Shown here: piece by piece, positions 25,284-34,341 of the stretch
Layout: the number at the start of each line of letters is the position of its first letter
How positions within the stretch are numbered: the first letter of the stretch is position 1
Source of the DNA: Flavivirga spongiicola
Lineage (GTDB): Bacteria; Bacteroidota; Bacteroidia; Flavobacteriales; Flavobacteriaceae
Direction: 5' to 3'
Length of the DNA: 64,000 bases
Assembly: GCF_030540825.1 (NCBI RefSeq)
Contig: NZ_JAUOEO010000001.1
Coordinates: 1,399,001 to 1,463,000 of the forward strand
The notes under the pieces: generated by a model
What the model was told of the DNA's origin: nothing
Database searches by the model: none
The model's input: only the letters and a program-made list of their open reading frames with translations
Translations under genes and position numbers: made by a program

Positions 25284-26549
25284 TCATACCAAAAACTGAA
25301 ACAAATCCGGTTTATCATTTAGGTAATCACCATAAAAATTATGACGTTTCATTTTAATTATAAGAGGCTCCAAATCGGTAGCAGATTTTAATTGAATGCC
25401 GACTACAGCGGAGCCATTTTCACGGTTTGTTTTTTTAGCATATTGAAAATAGGTGATATCATCATTTTCACCCAAAATATCAACAACAAACTCTTTTAGC
25501 GCACCTGCACGTTGTGGAAACTTAACAATAAAATAATGCTTTAAGTTGGCATACAACAATGCACGCTCTTTAATTTCTGATGTTCTGGTAATATCATTAT
25601 TACTGCCACTAACCACACATACCACATTTTTACCTTTTATGTCTTCAGCATAAAAATCTAAAGCAGAAATGCTTAATGCACCGGCAGGTTCTACTACAAT
25701 AGCATCTCTATTATAAAGCTCTAAAATAGTTTCACACACTTTCCCTTCCGGAACCGTTATCATGTCATGCAAGTTCTCTTTACAAATTGGAAATGTTAAA
25801 TCTCCTACGCGCTTTACTGCAGCACCATCGATAAACTTTTCAATATGCTCTAATTCTGTATTTTTATTATTTTTGATAGACATAGACATAGAAGGTGCTC
25901 CTTCTGGTTCTACGCCAATGATTTTAGTATTCGGTGAAATTTGTTTAAAAACTGTAGACAAACCAGCTGCTAATCCACCACCACCTACTGCTATAAAAAC
26001 ATAATCGATAGGGGTTTTAGATTGTTCTAGAATTTCTAAACCAATAGTGGCCTGTCCTTCTATAACTTTTTCATCATTAAAAGGATGAATAAATGTTTTA
26101 TGCAACTGCTCGCATTCTAACATAGCAGCATGATAGGCATCATCAAACGTATCACCAATAAGTTTAATATCAATGAAATCACCACCAAACATTTTAACCT
26201 GTTCTACCTTTTGATTTGGTGTAGGAGCCGGCATATAAATAGTCCCTTCAATCTCTAATAATTTACAAGACAATGCGACACCTTGAGCATGATTTCCTGC
26301 ACTTGCACAAACAACCCCTTTTTTAGATTCTTCAGAGGTTAATGAACTTATTTTATTATAAGCACCTCTAATTTTATAAGATCGAACTTGTTGTAAGTCT
26401 TCGCGCTTTAAAAGAATATTAGCATCGTAATATTTTGAATACCTTAAACTAGGGCTTAAAGGCGTAACTGCCGATACTTTTTTAATAGTATCGGCAGCCA
26501 CCTTAATATTATCAATACTAGGAAAATATGTAACGTTTTCCTTATTCAT
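25284..26549 (-). CDS. ilvA: Threonine ammonia-lyase (threonine dehydratase) IlvA
   Basis: IlvA converts threonine to 2-oxobutanoate, the first step to isoleucine. The 421-residue protein has a fold-type II PLP domain with Lys59 in RSYKIRGAYNKI, the phosphate loop VGGGGLAAGL and the SGSNND segment. A C-terminal ACT-like regulatory domain follows (about 335-421; FPQRAGALKEFVVDILGENDDITYF), as in allosteric biosynthetic enzymes. It is the last gene of the ilvDBNCA operon, 92 bases after ilvC. Its final 167 bases are duplicated at 23461-23622. The intact copy keeps full coding potential. Confidence 0.96.
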   Translation of the reverse strand: MNKENVTYFPSIDNIKVAADTIKKVSAVTPLSPSLRYSKYYDANILLKREDLQQVRSYKIRGAYNKISSLTSEESKKGVVCASAGNHAQGVALSCKLLEIEGTIYMPAPTPNQKVEQVKMFGGDFIDIKLIGDTFDDAYHAAMLECEQLHKTFIHPFNDEKVIEGQATIGLEILEQSKTPIDYVFIAVGGGGLAAGLSTVFKQISPNTKIIGVEPEGAPSMSMSIKNNKNTELEHIEKFIDGAAVKRVGDLTFPICKENLHDMITVPEGKVCETILELYNRDAIVVEPAGALSISALDFYAEDIKGKNVVCVVSGSNNDITRTSEIKERALLYANLKHYFIVKFPQRAGALKEFVVDILGENDDITYFQYAKKTNRENGSAVVGIQLKSATDLEPLIIKMKRHNFYGDYLNDKPDLFQFLV

Positions 26550-26566
26550 AAATTATTAATATTAGT

Positions 26567-26584
26567 TTCCCGTTGTCACGGGAA
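26567..26584. repeat. Short palindrome between ilvC and ilvA
   Basis: TTCCCG and CGGGAA flank a 6-base loop (TTGTCA), followed by ATGACAA as in the flavobacterial extragenic repeats at 5749 and 5935. Being within the operon it might modulate downstream ilvA expression or mRNA stability. Confidence 0.55.
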
Positions 26585-26641
26585 TGACAATTTCAAAGGA
26601 AACCTCAAGACAAAATCTTAAGGAAATTCTTTTCAATTAAA

Positions 26642-28117
26642 CTATACTATCGGCTTCATAGCCGTCATAGATGCTCTTAAAACTTCTCCTACTTTTTCAA
26701 CCGGATGAGATCTTAAAGCTTTATTCACTTCTATTAATTTAGCGTTATCTACGGTATTACCGTTATTCTTAGAATAAGCTTTCCCTATAACATCCGTATC
26801 TATAGTCTTCATAAAATCTGCTAAAAGAGGCTTACATGCATGATCGAATAAATAACACCCATACTCTGCAGTATCAGATATAACACTGTTCATTTCATAT
26901 AATTTTCTTCTTGCAATAGTATTTGCAATTAGTGGCGTTTCATGCAAAGACTCATAATAAGCCGAGGCATCTATAATTCCAGAATCGGTCATCGCTTCAA
27001 AAGCTAATTCTACACCAGCTCTTACCATAGCAACCATTAATACACCATTGTCATAAAACTCTTGTTCAGAGATTTCAACATCACTTGCTGGTGTTTTTTC
27101 AAAAGCTGTTTCGCCAGTAGCAGCTCTCCAATCTAATAAATTTTTATCATCATTAGCCCAATCTTCCATCATACCTTTAGAAAAATTTCCTTGCATGATG
27201 TCATCCATATGTTTTTGGAATAGTGGACGCATGATCTCTTTTAATTCTTCTGATAATTCAAAAGCCTTAATTTTCGCAGGGTTGGATAGACGATCCATCA
27301 TATTAGTGATGCCACCATATTTAAGCCCCTCAGTAATGGTTTCCCAACCGTATTGAATCAGCTTAGACGCATAACCTGCATCTATACCCTTTTCAACCAT
27401 TTTATCAAAACAAAGGATAGAACCTGTTTGTAACAATCCACAAAGAATGGTTTGCTCTCCCATTAAATCACTTTTTACCTCAGCGACAAATGAAGACTCT
27501 AAAACACCCGCTCTATCACCTCCGGTTCCTACAGCATAGGCTTTTGCTTGCTCTAGACCTTTACCTTCTGGGTCATTTTCTGGATGAACAGCAATAAGTG
27601 TTGGTACACCAAAACCTCGTTTATATTCTTCTCTCACCTCTGACCCAGGACATTTTGGAGCGACCATAATAACCGTAAGGTCTTCGCGAATTTGCATCCC
27701 TTCTTCAACAATATTAAAACCGTGAGAATACGATAATGTAGCACCTTGTTTCATTAAAGGCATCACTGCATTTACAGCATTTGTATGCTGTTTATCCGGT
27801 GTTAAGTTTAACACTAAATCTGCTGATGGAATTAACTCTTGGTAGGTACCAACTGCAAATCCATTATCCGTTGCCTTAACAAAAGAGGCACGTTTTTCAG
27901 CAATAGCAGCATCACGTAAAGCATAAGAAATATCTAATCCTGAATCCCTCATATTCAAACCTTGATTAAGCCCTTGAGCTCCACACCCTACGATGACTAT
28001 CTTTTTATCTTTTAAAGCGTTTACTCCATCTGAAAACTCTGAAGCATCCATAAATCTACACTTCGATAATTGATCTAATTTATCTCTTAACGAGAGTGTG
28101 TTAAAATAATTTCCCAT
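26642..28117 (-). CDS. ilvC: Ketol-acid reductoisomerase IlvC (class II, long form)
   Basis: IlvC isomerises and reduces 2-acetolactate or 2-aceto-2-hydroxybutanoate with NADPH, the second step of valine and isoleucine synthesis. At 491 residues it is the long, plant/enterobacterial class. The Rossmann motif is [18 protein letters not shown] (about 43-60), and the active-site segments [18 protein letters not shown] and [15 protein letters not shown] are present. A duplicated C-terminal knotted domain contains AVEL-type EAMTDSGII. It starts 19 bases after ilvN, so the two are cotranscribed. Confidence 0.97.
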   Translation of the reverse strand: MGNYFNTLSLRDKLDQLSKCRFMDASEFSDGVNALKDKKIVIVGCGAQGLNQGLNMRDSGLDISYALRDAAIAEKRASFVKATDNGFAVGTYQELIPSADLVLNLTPDKQHTNAVNAVMPLMKQGATLSYSHGFNIVEEGMQIREDLTVIMVAPKCPGSEVREEYKRGFGVPTLIAVHPENDPEGKGLEQAKAYAVGTGGDRAGVLESSFVAEVKSDLMGEQTILCGLLQTGSILCFDKMVEKGIDAGYASKLIQYGWETITEGLKYGGITNMMDRLSNPAKIKAFELSEELKEIMRPLFQKHMDDIMQGNFSKGMMEDWANDDKNLLDWRAATGETAFEKTPASDVEISEQEFYDNGVLMVAMVRAGVELAFEAMTDSGIIDASAYYESLHETPLIANTIARRKLYEMNSVISDTAEYGCYLFDHACKPLLADFMKTIDTDVIGKAYSKNNGNTVDNAKLIEVNKALRSHPVEKVGEVLRASMTAMKPIV

Positions 28118-28136
28118 TTTAATTTTATTATTATTA

Positions 28137-28670
28137 CTATTGGTTATTAAATGCTAAAAGCATTTCTGTGATTTTCATTTCTTCTTTAGTTACCGAAATA
28201 CGTCCAGACCGCACAAATTGCATGATTCCAAAAATGTTTAAATCTCTGTGAAGTGATTCTATTTCGTTTCTTCTACCAGATTTTTCCAAAACAAAAAATT
28301 CCTTGTTTACAGTCACTATTCTGGCATTACTTTCTTTTATTATATTTTGAATTTGAGGTTCATTAAATAATAAATCGGATTTTATTTTAAACATACCCGA
28401 CTCCTGAAAAATAGTTTCTTCATCGGTATGATAATAGGCACGAATCACTTCAATCTGCTTTTGAAATTGTCCTATAATTTTTTTAGCTTGGGGCTCAGTA
28501 ATATTTACAACAATAACAAACCTGTTTACACCTTCAATTTCTGATTTTGAAGTTGTTAAGCTTTCAATATTGATATGTCTTCTCTGAAAAATTGCAGATA
28601 TACGATTTAGCAAACCGATATTATTTTCGGTATATATTGAAATCGTGAATGTTTTTATTTCTTGGTTCAT
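28137..28670 (-). CDS. ilvN: Acetolactate synthase small (regulatory) subunit IlvN/IlvH
   Basis: This 177-residue protein has an N-terminal ACT domain (about 6-80; [31 protein letters not shown]) that mediates valine feedback, and a C-terminal IlvH-type domain with GRISVTKEE near the end. It binds and regulates the catalytic subunit encoded upstream. The ilvB-ilvN gap is 152 bases, long for subunits of one enzyme, and carries an inverted repeat (28699-28786). The ilvC gene follows after 19 bases. Confidence 0.95.
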   Translation of the reverse strand: MNQEIKTFTISIYTENNIGLLNRISAIFQRRHINIESLTTSKSEIEGVNRFVIVVNITEPQAKKIIGQFQKQIEVIRAYYHTDEETIFQESGMFKIKSDLLFNEPQIQNIIKESNARIVTVNKEFFVLEKSGRRNEIESLHRDLNIFGIMQFVRSGRISVTKEEMKITEMLLAFNNQ

Positions 28671-28698
28671 TTTTAAAAAAGATATTAGAAAAAAGATG

Positions 28699-28786
28699 TT
28701 AGATAATAGACAGCAAAACTTTTTACTTAACCATCTATTTCCTTTAAATTCATCTCTATTCTTTTGTCCATAATTCTATTATCTAA
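28699..28786. repeat. Inverted repeat in the ilvB-ilvN spacer
   Basis: TTAGATAATAGA (28699-28710) and TCTATTATCTAA (28775-28786) are perfect 12-base complements around a 64-base AT-rich loop. Further partial ATTCTATT/TCTAAA repeats follow to about 28815. It lies inside the operon, where it could affect the ratio of catalytic to regulatory subunit. Confidence 0.55.
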
Positions 28787-28822
28787 AATCTATATTCTAT
28801 TGTCTAAATTCTTTATTCTTAC

Positions 28823-30571
28823 CTAACTTAAACGGATATCTGAAACGGATGCTCCTGAAGGAATCATTGGAAATACATTATCTTCTTTTTCTACACAAAC
28901 CTCTAAGAAATATGACTCTTTAGACGCTATCATTTCTTTAACGGCATCTGCCAATTCTTCTCTTTTAGTAACACGTTTTCCTCCTATATGATACCCTTTT
29001 GCTATAGTAATAAAGTCTGGGTTTGTCATTTCTGTAGACGCATAGCGTTTATCGAAAAACAACTGTTGCCACTGACGAACCATTCCTAAAAACTCATTAT
29101 TCAATACCACAATTTTCACAGGTACTTTTTGTTGAAATATAGTTCCTAACTCCTGAATATTCATTTGGAAACCACCATCACCAATTATAGCCACTACCTC
29201 ACGTTCTGGTGCCGCCATTTTTGCTCCAATAGCTGCTGGAAGTGCAAACCCCATAGTGCCTAAACCACCCGAAGTAATATTACTCTTAGTTTTATTGAAC
29301 TCCGAATAACGACAAGCGATCATTTGGTGTTGGCCAACATCTGATACAATCGCAGCATCTCCTTCACTTTGTATATTTATCTCATTTAATACTTCACCCA
29401 TAGTTAACCCTTCTTTAGTTGGATGAAGATCATCTTTAATTACTTTTTCGAATTCAATAGCATACAAATCCTTAAACTCCTGATGCCATGCTTCATGTGA
29501 ATTTTCGTTTAACAATGGTATTAACTCTATTAAACTGTCTTTAGAGTCACCCAAAACGGCAACATCTGCATATACATTTTTATTAACCTCTGCTGGATCT
29601 ATCTCAAAATGAATCACCTTAGCTTGTTTTGCATAGGTATCCAAACTTCCGGTAACACGGTCATCAAAACGCATTCCGATTGCGATAAGCACATCACATT
29701 CGTTGGTTAATTTATTTGGTCCATAGTTACCGTGCATTCCAACCATACCTATATTCAATGGGTGTGATGTTGGTATAGCCGAAGCTCCCATAATGGTCCA
29801 AGCTGCAGGAATACCCGCTTTTTCAATAACCGTTTTTAATTCAGTTTCTGCCTGACCTAAAATAACACCTTGCCCCCAAACAATCATTGGTTTTTTTGCA
29901 GCATTGATTAATTCAGCAGCAGCCTTCACAGATTCTAAATTGGTTTTTGGTGTTGGAATATAACTTCTTACACCTATACATTTTTCATATTTAAAATCAA
30001 GTTCTCCAAACTGAGCATCTTTTGTAATATCAATTAATACGGGTCCCGGACGACCACTTTTAGCAATATAAAACGCTTTAGCTAGAACTTCTGGAATTTC
30101 GGAAGCCTTAGTTACTTGATGATTCCATTTTGTAACTGGTGTAGAGATACCAATAATATCTGTTTCTTGAAACGCATCAGTACCCAGTAAATGAGAAGGC
30201 ACTTGTCCGGTAATACATACTAACGGCGTAGAATCGATTTGCGCATCTGCTATTCCAGTAATTAAATTAGTAGCTCCAGGCCCTGATGTCGCCATAGCAA
30301 CACCTACTCTACCAGAAATTCTGGCAAACCCTTGAGCTGCATGTGCTGCTCCTTGTTCGTGACGTGTTAATACATGATGAATCTCATTTCTATATTTATA
30401 TAGTTCGTCATAAACTGGCATAATGGCTCCTCCCGGATACCCATAAAGAATGTCAACATCTTCCGCTATTAAACATTTTATAATAGCTTCACTACCGCTC
30501 ATGCGCTCTGTTTTGGCAGTCATTTGTTTAGTTTTTTTTATTGTTTCTATATCCATAATTCCCATTTTCAA
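28823..30571 (-). CDS. ilvB: Acetolactate synthase large (catalytic) subunit IlvB
   Basis: The ThDP- and FAD-dependent enzyme condenses pyruvate with pyruvate or 2-oxobutanoate. The protein has up to 582 residues. The catalytic Glu lies in TRHEQGAAHAAQGFAR, the FAD domain is central (MVGMHGNYGPNKL), and the ThDP-Mg motif is GDGGFQMNIQELGT about 110 residues from the end. The C-terminal segment EFLGMVRQWQQLFFDKRYAST is typical of biosynthetic AHAS. Several Met codons near the N-terminus (residues 1, 3, 6 and 17) leave the start uncertain; MSGSEAI at 24 begins the conserved part. It follows ilvD after 44 bases. Confidence 0.97.
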   Translation of the reverse strand: MKMGIMDIETIKKTKQMTAKTERMSGSEAIIKCLIAEDVDILYGYPGGAIMPVYDELYKYRNEIHHVLTRHEQGAAHAAQGFARISGRVGVAMATSGPGATNLITGIADAQIDSTPLVCITGQVPSHLLGTDAFQETDIIGISTPVTKWNHQVTKASEIPEVLAKAFYIAKSGRPGPVLIDITKDAQFGELDFKYEKCIGVRSYIPTPKTNLESVKAAAELINAAKKPMIVWGQGVILGQAETELKTVIEKAGIPAAWTIMGASAIPTSHPLNIGMVGMHGNYGPNKLTNECDVLIAIGMRFDDRVTGSLDTYAKQAKVIHFEIDPAEVNKNVYADVAVLGDSKDSLIELIPLLNENSHEAWHQEFKDLYAIEFEKVIKDDLHPTKEGLTMGEVLNEINIQSEGDAAIVSDVGQHQMIACRYSEFNKTKSNITSGGLGTMGFALPAAIGAKMAAPEREVVAIIGDGGFQMNIQELGTIFQQKVPVKIVVLNNEFLGMVRQWQQLFFDKRYASTEMTNPDFITIAKGYHIGGKRVTKREELADAVKEMIASKESYFLEVCVEKEDNVFPMIPSGASVSDIRLS

Positions 30572-30615
30572 TTTATGAGATTTCCACCTTAGCGGAAATG
30601 AAAAAAGATTATAAC

Positions 30616-32304
30616 TTAAAATTCATCAGTAACACACCCTTTAGAGGCTGATGATACTGATCTCGCATATTTATATAATATTCCTTTTTTATGTTTTAAT
30701 TCTGGTGCAACCCATTGCGATTTCCTTTCTGCTAATTCTTCATCTGAAAGGATGACGTTAATGGAATTATCTTCTGCACTAATTCTAATTTTATCGCCTG
30801 TTTTTAACAGCCCTATGGTTCCTCCTGATTGTGCTTCTGGGGTAATATGCCCTACAACAAACCCATGGGTTCCTCCTGAAAAACGACCATCAGTTATTAA
30901 CGCTACAGATTTCCCTAAACCTGCTCCCATTATTAACGAGGTAGGTTTTAACATTTCAGGCATCCCTGGACCTCCTTTTGGACCTACATAACGAATAACA
31001 ACGACATCTCCCCTTTCTACTTCGCCATTAGAGATTCCTGTATTGGCTGCTTGCTCTCCATCATAAACAACAGCTTTTCCTTCAAACAATAAACCTTCTT
31101 TTCCTGATATTTTTGCAACGGCTCCGCCTCCCGCTAAGTTTCCATATAGAATTTGTAAATTTCCTGATGTTTTTAGAGCTTTATCCTTTGGGTAAATAAC
31201 ATCTTGGCTATCTTCATCAAAAGTAAGTGGTTCAACATCTTTTAAGTTTTCTGCTAATGTTTTTCCTGTTACGGTTAAACAATCACCATGTAAATAACCA
31301 TTATCTAGCAAATATTTCATAACTGCTGGGGTTCCACCAACACCATGAACATCTTCCATTAAATACTTTCCACTAGGTTTTAAATCAGCTATCAAAGGTG
31401 TTCTATCACTAACACGTTGAAAATCTTCAAGCGTAAAATCTATGTCTGCAGCATGTGCAATCGCTAAGAAATGTAACACTGCATTTGTAGATCCTCCTAA
31501 TGCGTTAACAAGCGCAATAGCATTTTCAATAGATTTTTTAGAAATAATATCTAATGGCTTTAAATCTAGTTCCAATAGATTTTTAATGGTTATGGCTGTT
31601 CTCTCGCTTTCCGATAATTTATTTGGGTTTTCTGCAGGAATTGAAGAATTGTAAGGTAAAGAAAAGCCCATACACTCTATAGCTGAAGCCATCGTATTTG
31701 CTGTATACATCCCACCACAAGCTCCTGCTCCAGGAATGGCTCTTTTTATAATTTCTCTATATTCATCTTCATTAATTTCGCCCGCAACTTTTTGACCTAA
31801 CGCTTCAAAAGCTGAAACAATATTTAACTTTCTTCCTTTATAATTTCCTGATGCAATGGTTCCACCATACATCATTATTGAAGGACGATTTAAACGCAAC
31901 ATAGCAATAACAGCTCCCGGCATGTTTTTATCACAGCCTACTACAGAGATAAGCGCATCATAACTTTGGGCATTCATAACCGTTTCAATAGAATCTGCTA
32001 TAATATCTCGAGATGCTAAAGAATAATTCATCCCAGAAGTTCCCATTGAAATACCATCACTAACACCAATAGTATTGAATCCTAAACCAACTAGACCAGT
32101 TATTTTACATTCAATTTTCACCTCGGCAGCCAAACCATTTAAATGCATATTACATGGGTTTCCATCATACCCTGTACTTGCAATACCTACTTGAGCTTTT
32201 TTCATATCTTCATCAGTCAACCCTACTGCATACAACATGGCTTGAGATGCTGGCTGAGATTCATCCTGCGTTAGTCTTTTACTATATTTATTAAGTTCCT
32301 TCAT
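30616..32304 (-). CDS. ilvD: Dihydroxy-acid dehydratase IlvD
   Basis: IlvD dehydrates 2,3-dihydroxy-3-methylbutanoate and its homologue, the third step of valine/isoleucine synthesis, with an Fe-S cluster. The 562-residue length is normal. Cluster cysteines are in [20 protein letters not shown] and [13 protein letters not shown]. The C-terminal swivelling domain has [16 protein letters not shown] with the catalytic Ser. It is the first structural gene of the ilvDBNCA operon. Its 5' leader of about 370 bases carries an attenuator with a branched-chain-rich leader peptide (32609-32671). Confidence 0.97.
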   Translation of the reverse strand: MKELNKYSKRLTQDESQPASQAMLYAVGLTDEDMKKAQVGIASTGYDGNPCNMHLNGLAAEVKIECKITGLVGLGFNTIGVSDGISMGTSGMNYSLASRDIIADSIETVMNAQSYDALISVVGCDKNMPGAVIAMLRLNRPSIMMYGGTIASGNYKGRKLNIVSAFEALGQKVAGEINEDEYREIIKRAIPGAGACGGMYTANTMASAIECMGFSLPYNSSIPAENPNKLSESERTAITIKNLLELDLKPLDIISKKSIENAIALVNALGGSTNAVLHFLAIAHAADIDFTLEDFQRVSDRTPLIADLKPSGKYLMEDVHGVGGTPAVMKYLLDNGYLHGDCLTVTGKTLAENLKDVEPLTFDEDSQDVIYPKDKALKTSGNLQILYGNLAGGGAVAKISGKEGLLFEGKAVVYDGEQAANTGISNGEVERGDVVVIRYVGPKGGPGMPEMLKPTSLIMGAGLGKSVALITDGRFSGGTHGFVVGHITPEAQSGGTIGLLKTGDKIRISAEDNSINVILSDEELAERKSQWVAPELKHKKGILYKYARSVSSASKGCVTDEF

Positions 32305-32546
32305 CTTTGTTACAGATAATTTTATACTTTCTCTTTTTTTGATTTAATACTTTAACGATTTAAGAGTTCTTTTAAAAATCTTACAACCGCACTAAATAAG
32401 GTTCGAAATTAATTTATTAGGTTTTTATTTACACTTTTCTTTAGTTTTTCTGGTTAAATCCACAACCACTTAAAACGACACAAACCCCTGTACAACAATT
32501 ATTTAAGTCTTTATTTTTATGATGTTCAAAATTTTAAAAATATGCA

Positions 32547-32576
32547 ATAAAAAAGCCTTCCGATTAAGGAAGGCTT
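32547..32576 (-). terminator. Attenuator terminator of the ilv operon
   Basis: On the minus strand a perfect 9-base stem (AAGCCTTCC with GGAAGGCTT, loop TTAATC) runs into a T-run, 33 bases after the leader-peptide stop codon and 245 bases before ilvD. AGGAAG overlapping that stop codon is complementary to CTTCCT in the left arm, so an alternative antiterminator pairing is possible. Confidence 0.85.
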
Positions 32577-32608
32577 CTAAAATTTAAATTATTTATATAT
32601 AGCGCTTC

Positions 32609-32671
32609 CTATCGTTGTGAAATAATCACAATGACAATAATAGAAACGATATTTAATATTTGTTTTTTCAT
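32609..32671 (-). CDS. ilv operon leader peptide (attenuation peptide)
   Basis: A 20-residue ORF on the minus strand reads M-K-K-Q followed by ILNIVSIIVIVII and S-Q-R, then TAG. Eleven of 20 residues are branched-chain (seven Ile, three Val, one Leu), nearly contiguous, which is the hallmark of ribosome-mediated attenuation. A promoter-like element lies just upstream and a perfect terminator hairpin just downstream. By analogy with the enterobacterial ilv leader peptides, scarce Ile-, Val- or Leu-tRNA would stall the ribosome and prevent terminator formation. The peptide itself probably has no other function. Confidence 0.82.
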   Translation of the reverse strand: MKKQILNIVSIIVIVIISQR

Positions 32672-32680
32672 TTTACTACT

Positions 32681-32712
32681 GCAAATATTTACAATTAAAA
32701 TGTAATAACCAA
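32681..32712 (-). promoter_or_regulatory. Candidate promoter of the ilv leader
   Basis: On the minus strand, AATATTTGC (one base off TAnnTTTG) lies about 10 bases before the leader-peptide ATG, with TTGG about 20 bases further upstream as a -33 candidate. It places transcription start right before the leader peptide. Confidence 0.45.
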
Positions 32713-32761
32713 TTTATTTCTTAAAAAAAGAAAAATAAATCCTCATTTCCTTTTATTTTTT

Positions 32762-32769
32762 TACTTTTG
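32762..32769 (+). promoter_or_regulatory. Promoter -7 element for the metK transcript
   Basis: TACTTTTG is a perfect TAnnTTTG match placed 15 bases before the first stem of the riboswitch, as expected for a transcript that starts with the aptamer. Confidence 0.6.
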
Positions 32770-32783
32770 CCATCACAAATAAC

Positions 32784-32890
32784 AGAGGAAAGATTTGACT
32801 GATTGCAACCTCTTTATACTGAACTTGTTTTGCTCTCTTTTTTTGTAAGATGCTGAACTGAATTCAGCATAAACAAAAATGCTAAAGGCA
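32784..32890 (+). promoter_or_regulatory. SAM-II-like riboswitch in the metK leader
   Basis: AGAGG (32784-32788) pairs with CCTCT (32809-32813) as P1. Its loop has GATTT and ATTGCA with the order and spacing of the SAM-II consensus, and GCTAAA at 32881-32886 matches the conserved 3' segment. Between them a long inserted hairpin (ATGCTGAA with TTCAGCAT near 32850-32870, extended by TTTTTGT/ACAAAAA) replaces the short loop of alphaproteobacterial examples. SAM-II controls methionine and SAM genes, and the next gene makes SAM, so feedback at translation is expected. Class assignment is by eye. Confidence 0.62.
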
Positions 32891-32941
32891 GTGTAAACTT
32901 CCTTCGACGCTCTCGTCAAATCCAGATATAAAATACAACTT

Positions 32942-34195
32942 ATGGCTTATTTATTTACTTCGGAAAGTGTTTCTGAAGGACACCCAGACAAAGTAGCAGA
33001 TCAAATTAGTGATGCTTTAATTGACAATTTTTTAGCGTTTGACACAGACTCTAAAGTAGCTTGTGAGACCTTAGTTACCACAGGACAAGTTGTACTTGCC
33101 GGTGAAGTAAAATCTAATACGTATTTAGATGTTCAAAAAATTGCCAGAGAAACCATAAACAAAATTGGCTACACAAAAGGGGAGTATATGTTTGATGGTA
33201 ATTCTTGTGGGGTACTTTCTGCAATTCATGAACAATCTGATGACATTAACAGAGGAGTTGATAGGGCGAGTAAAGAACAACAAGGTGCAGGTGACCAAGG
33301 TATGATGTTTGGTTATGCAACCAATGAAACTGAAAACTTTATGCCTTTGGCTTTAGATCTATCTCATAGAATTCTAATAGAGCTTGCCGAATTAAGGAGA
33401 GAGCATAAAGACATTACCTATTTACGTCCCGATTCTAAGAGTCAGGTAACTATCGAATACAGTGATGATAATATCCCACAACGTATTGATGCTATTGTAG
33501 TATCTACACAACACGACGATTTTGGAGATGACGACACCATGCTTGCTAAAATTAGAAAAGATATTGTTGACATTTTAATTCCACGTGTCGTTGCCAAACT
33601 ACCTGAGCAAATTCAGGTTTTGTTTAATAACGACATTAAATACCATATAAACCCAACAGGGAAATTTGTTATTGGAGGGCCACATGGAGACACAGGGCTA
33701 ACAGGAAGAAAAATTATTGTTGACACTTACGGTGGAAAAGGCGCTCACGGTGGTGGTGCATTTTCAGGAAAAGACCCTAGTAAAGTAGATAGAAGTGCTG
33801 CTTATGCAACACGTCATATTGCGAAAAACCTAGTTGCAGCCGGTGTTGCCGATGAGGTTTTAGTACAAGTAAGCTATGCTATTGGTGTGGTAGAACCAAT
33901 GGGTATTTTTATTGATACTTATGGGACTTGTTCTTTTAATATGACAGATGGTGAAATTGCTGAAAAAGTTTCTGATATTTTTGATATGCGTCCATTTGCC
34001 ATAGAAGAGCGTTTAAAACTGCGTTCACCTATGTATAGTGAAACTGCTGCTTACGGACATATGGGACGTAACAATGAAACCGTTACTAAAACATTTACAC
34101 AGCCCAACGGAGAAACGACTACGCTAGATGTAGAATTATTCACTTGGGAAAAGCTAGATTATATTGATAGAGTAAAAGAAGTTTTTGGATTGTAA
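32942..34195 (+). CDS. metK: S-adenosylmethionine synthetase MetK
   Basis: MetK makes SAM from methionine and ATP. The 417-residue protein has the signatures [19 protein letters not shown] near the N-terminus, the hexapeptide-like [12 protein letters not shown], and the P-loop-like [19 protein letters not shown]. It is slightly longer than the E. coli enzyme (384 residues), as usual in Bacteroidota. A SAM-II-like element lies in its leader and two strong terminators follow. Its last 137 bases recur, diverged, at 39758-39894 beyond the susCD cargo. Confidence 0.97.
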   Translation: MAYLFTSESVSEGHPDKVADQISDALIDNFLAFDTDSKVACETLVTTGQVVLAGEVKSNTYLDVQKIARETINKIGYTKGEYMFDGNSCGVLSAIHEQSDDINRGVDRASKEQQGAGDQGMMFGYATNETENFMPLALDLSHRILIELAELRREHKDITYLRPDSKSQVTIEYSDDNIPQRIDAIVVSTQHDDFGDDDTMLAKIRKDIVDILIPRVVAKLPEQIQVLFNNDIKYHINPTGKFVIGGPHGDTGLTGRKIIVDTYGGKGAHGGGAFSGKDPSKVDRSAAYATRHIAKNLVAAGVADEVLVQVSYAIGVVEPMGIFIDTYGTCSFNMTDGEIAEKVSDIFDMRPFAIEERLKLRSPMYSETAAYGHMGRNNETVTKTFTQPNGETTTLDVELFTWEKLDYIDRVKEVFGL

Positions 34196-34224
34196 ATAAA
34201 AATCCGAAATTACACATTCCACAT

Positions 34225-34275
34225 AAAAAGGGTCTAAAAAGCATCGTAAACTAAGTGCTTTTTAGACCTTTTGTT
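34225..34275 (+). terminator. metK terminator
   Basis: GGTCTAAAAAGCA pairs perfectly with TGCTTTTTAGACC around an 11-base loop, followed by TTTTG. The same outer arms, interrupted by a REP-like insertion, occur after the metK-tail copy (39926-40044). Confidence 0.9.
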
Positions 34276-34293
34276 TTTAAAATAAAGTCCAAT

Positions 34294-34322
34294 AAAAAAG
34301 ACCGCAAATTGCGGTCTTTTTT
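34294..34322. terminator. Bidirectional terminator between metK and susD
   Basis: AAAAAAGACCGC and GCGGTCTTTTTT form a symmetrical hairpin with A/T runs on both sides. It can serve metK from the left and the susCD operon (which ends at 34342) from the right. Confidence 0.9.
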
Positions 34323-34341
34323 CAGGCTAGAGTAATATTGA

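Noticed and set aside
32784..32890. SAM-I riboswitch in the metK leader
   Set aside because: The four-way-junction marks of SAM-I are missing. The P1/GATTT/ATTGCA/GCTAAA order fits SAM-II better.
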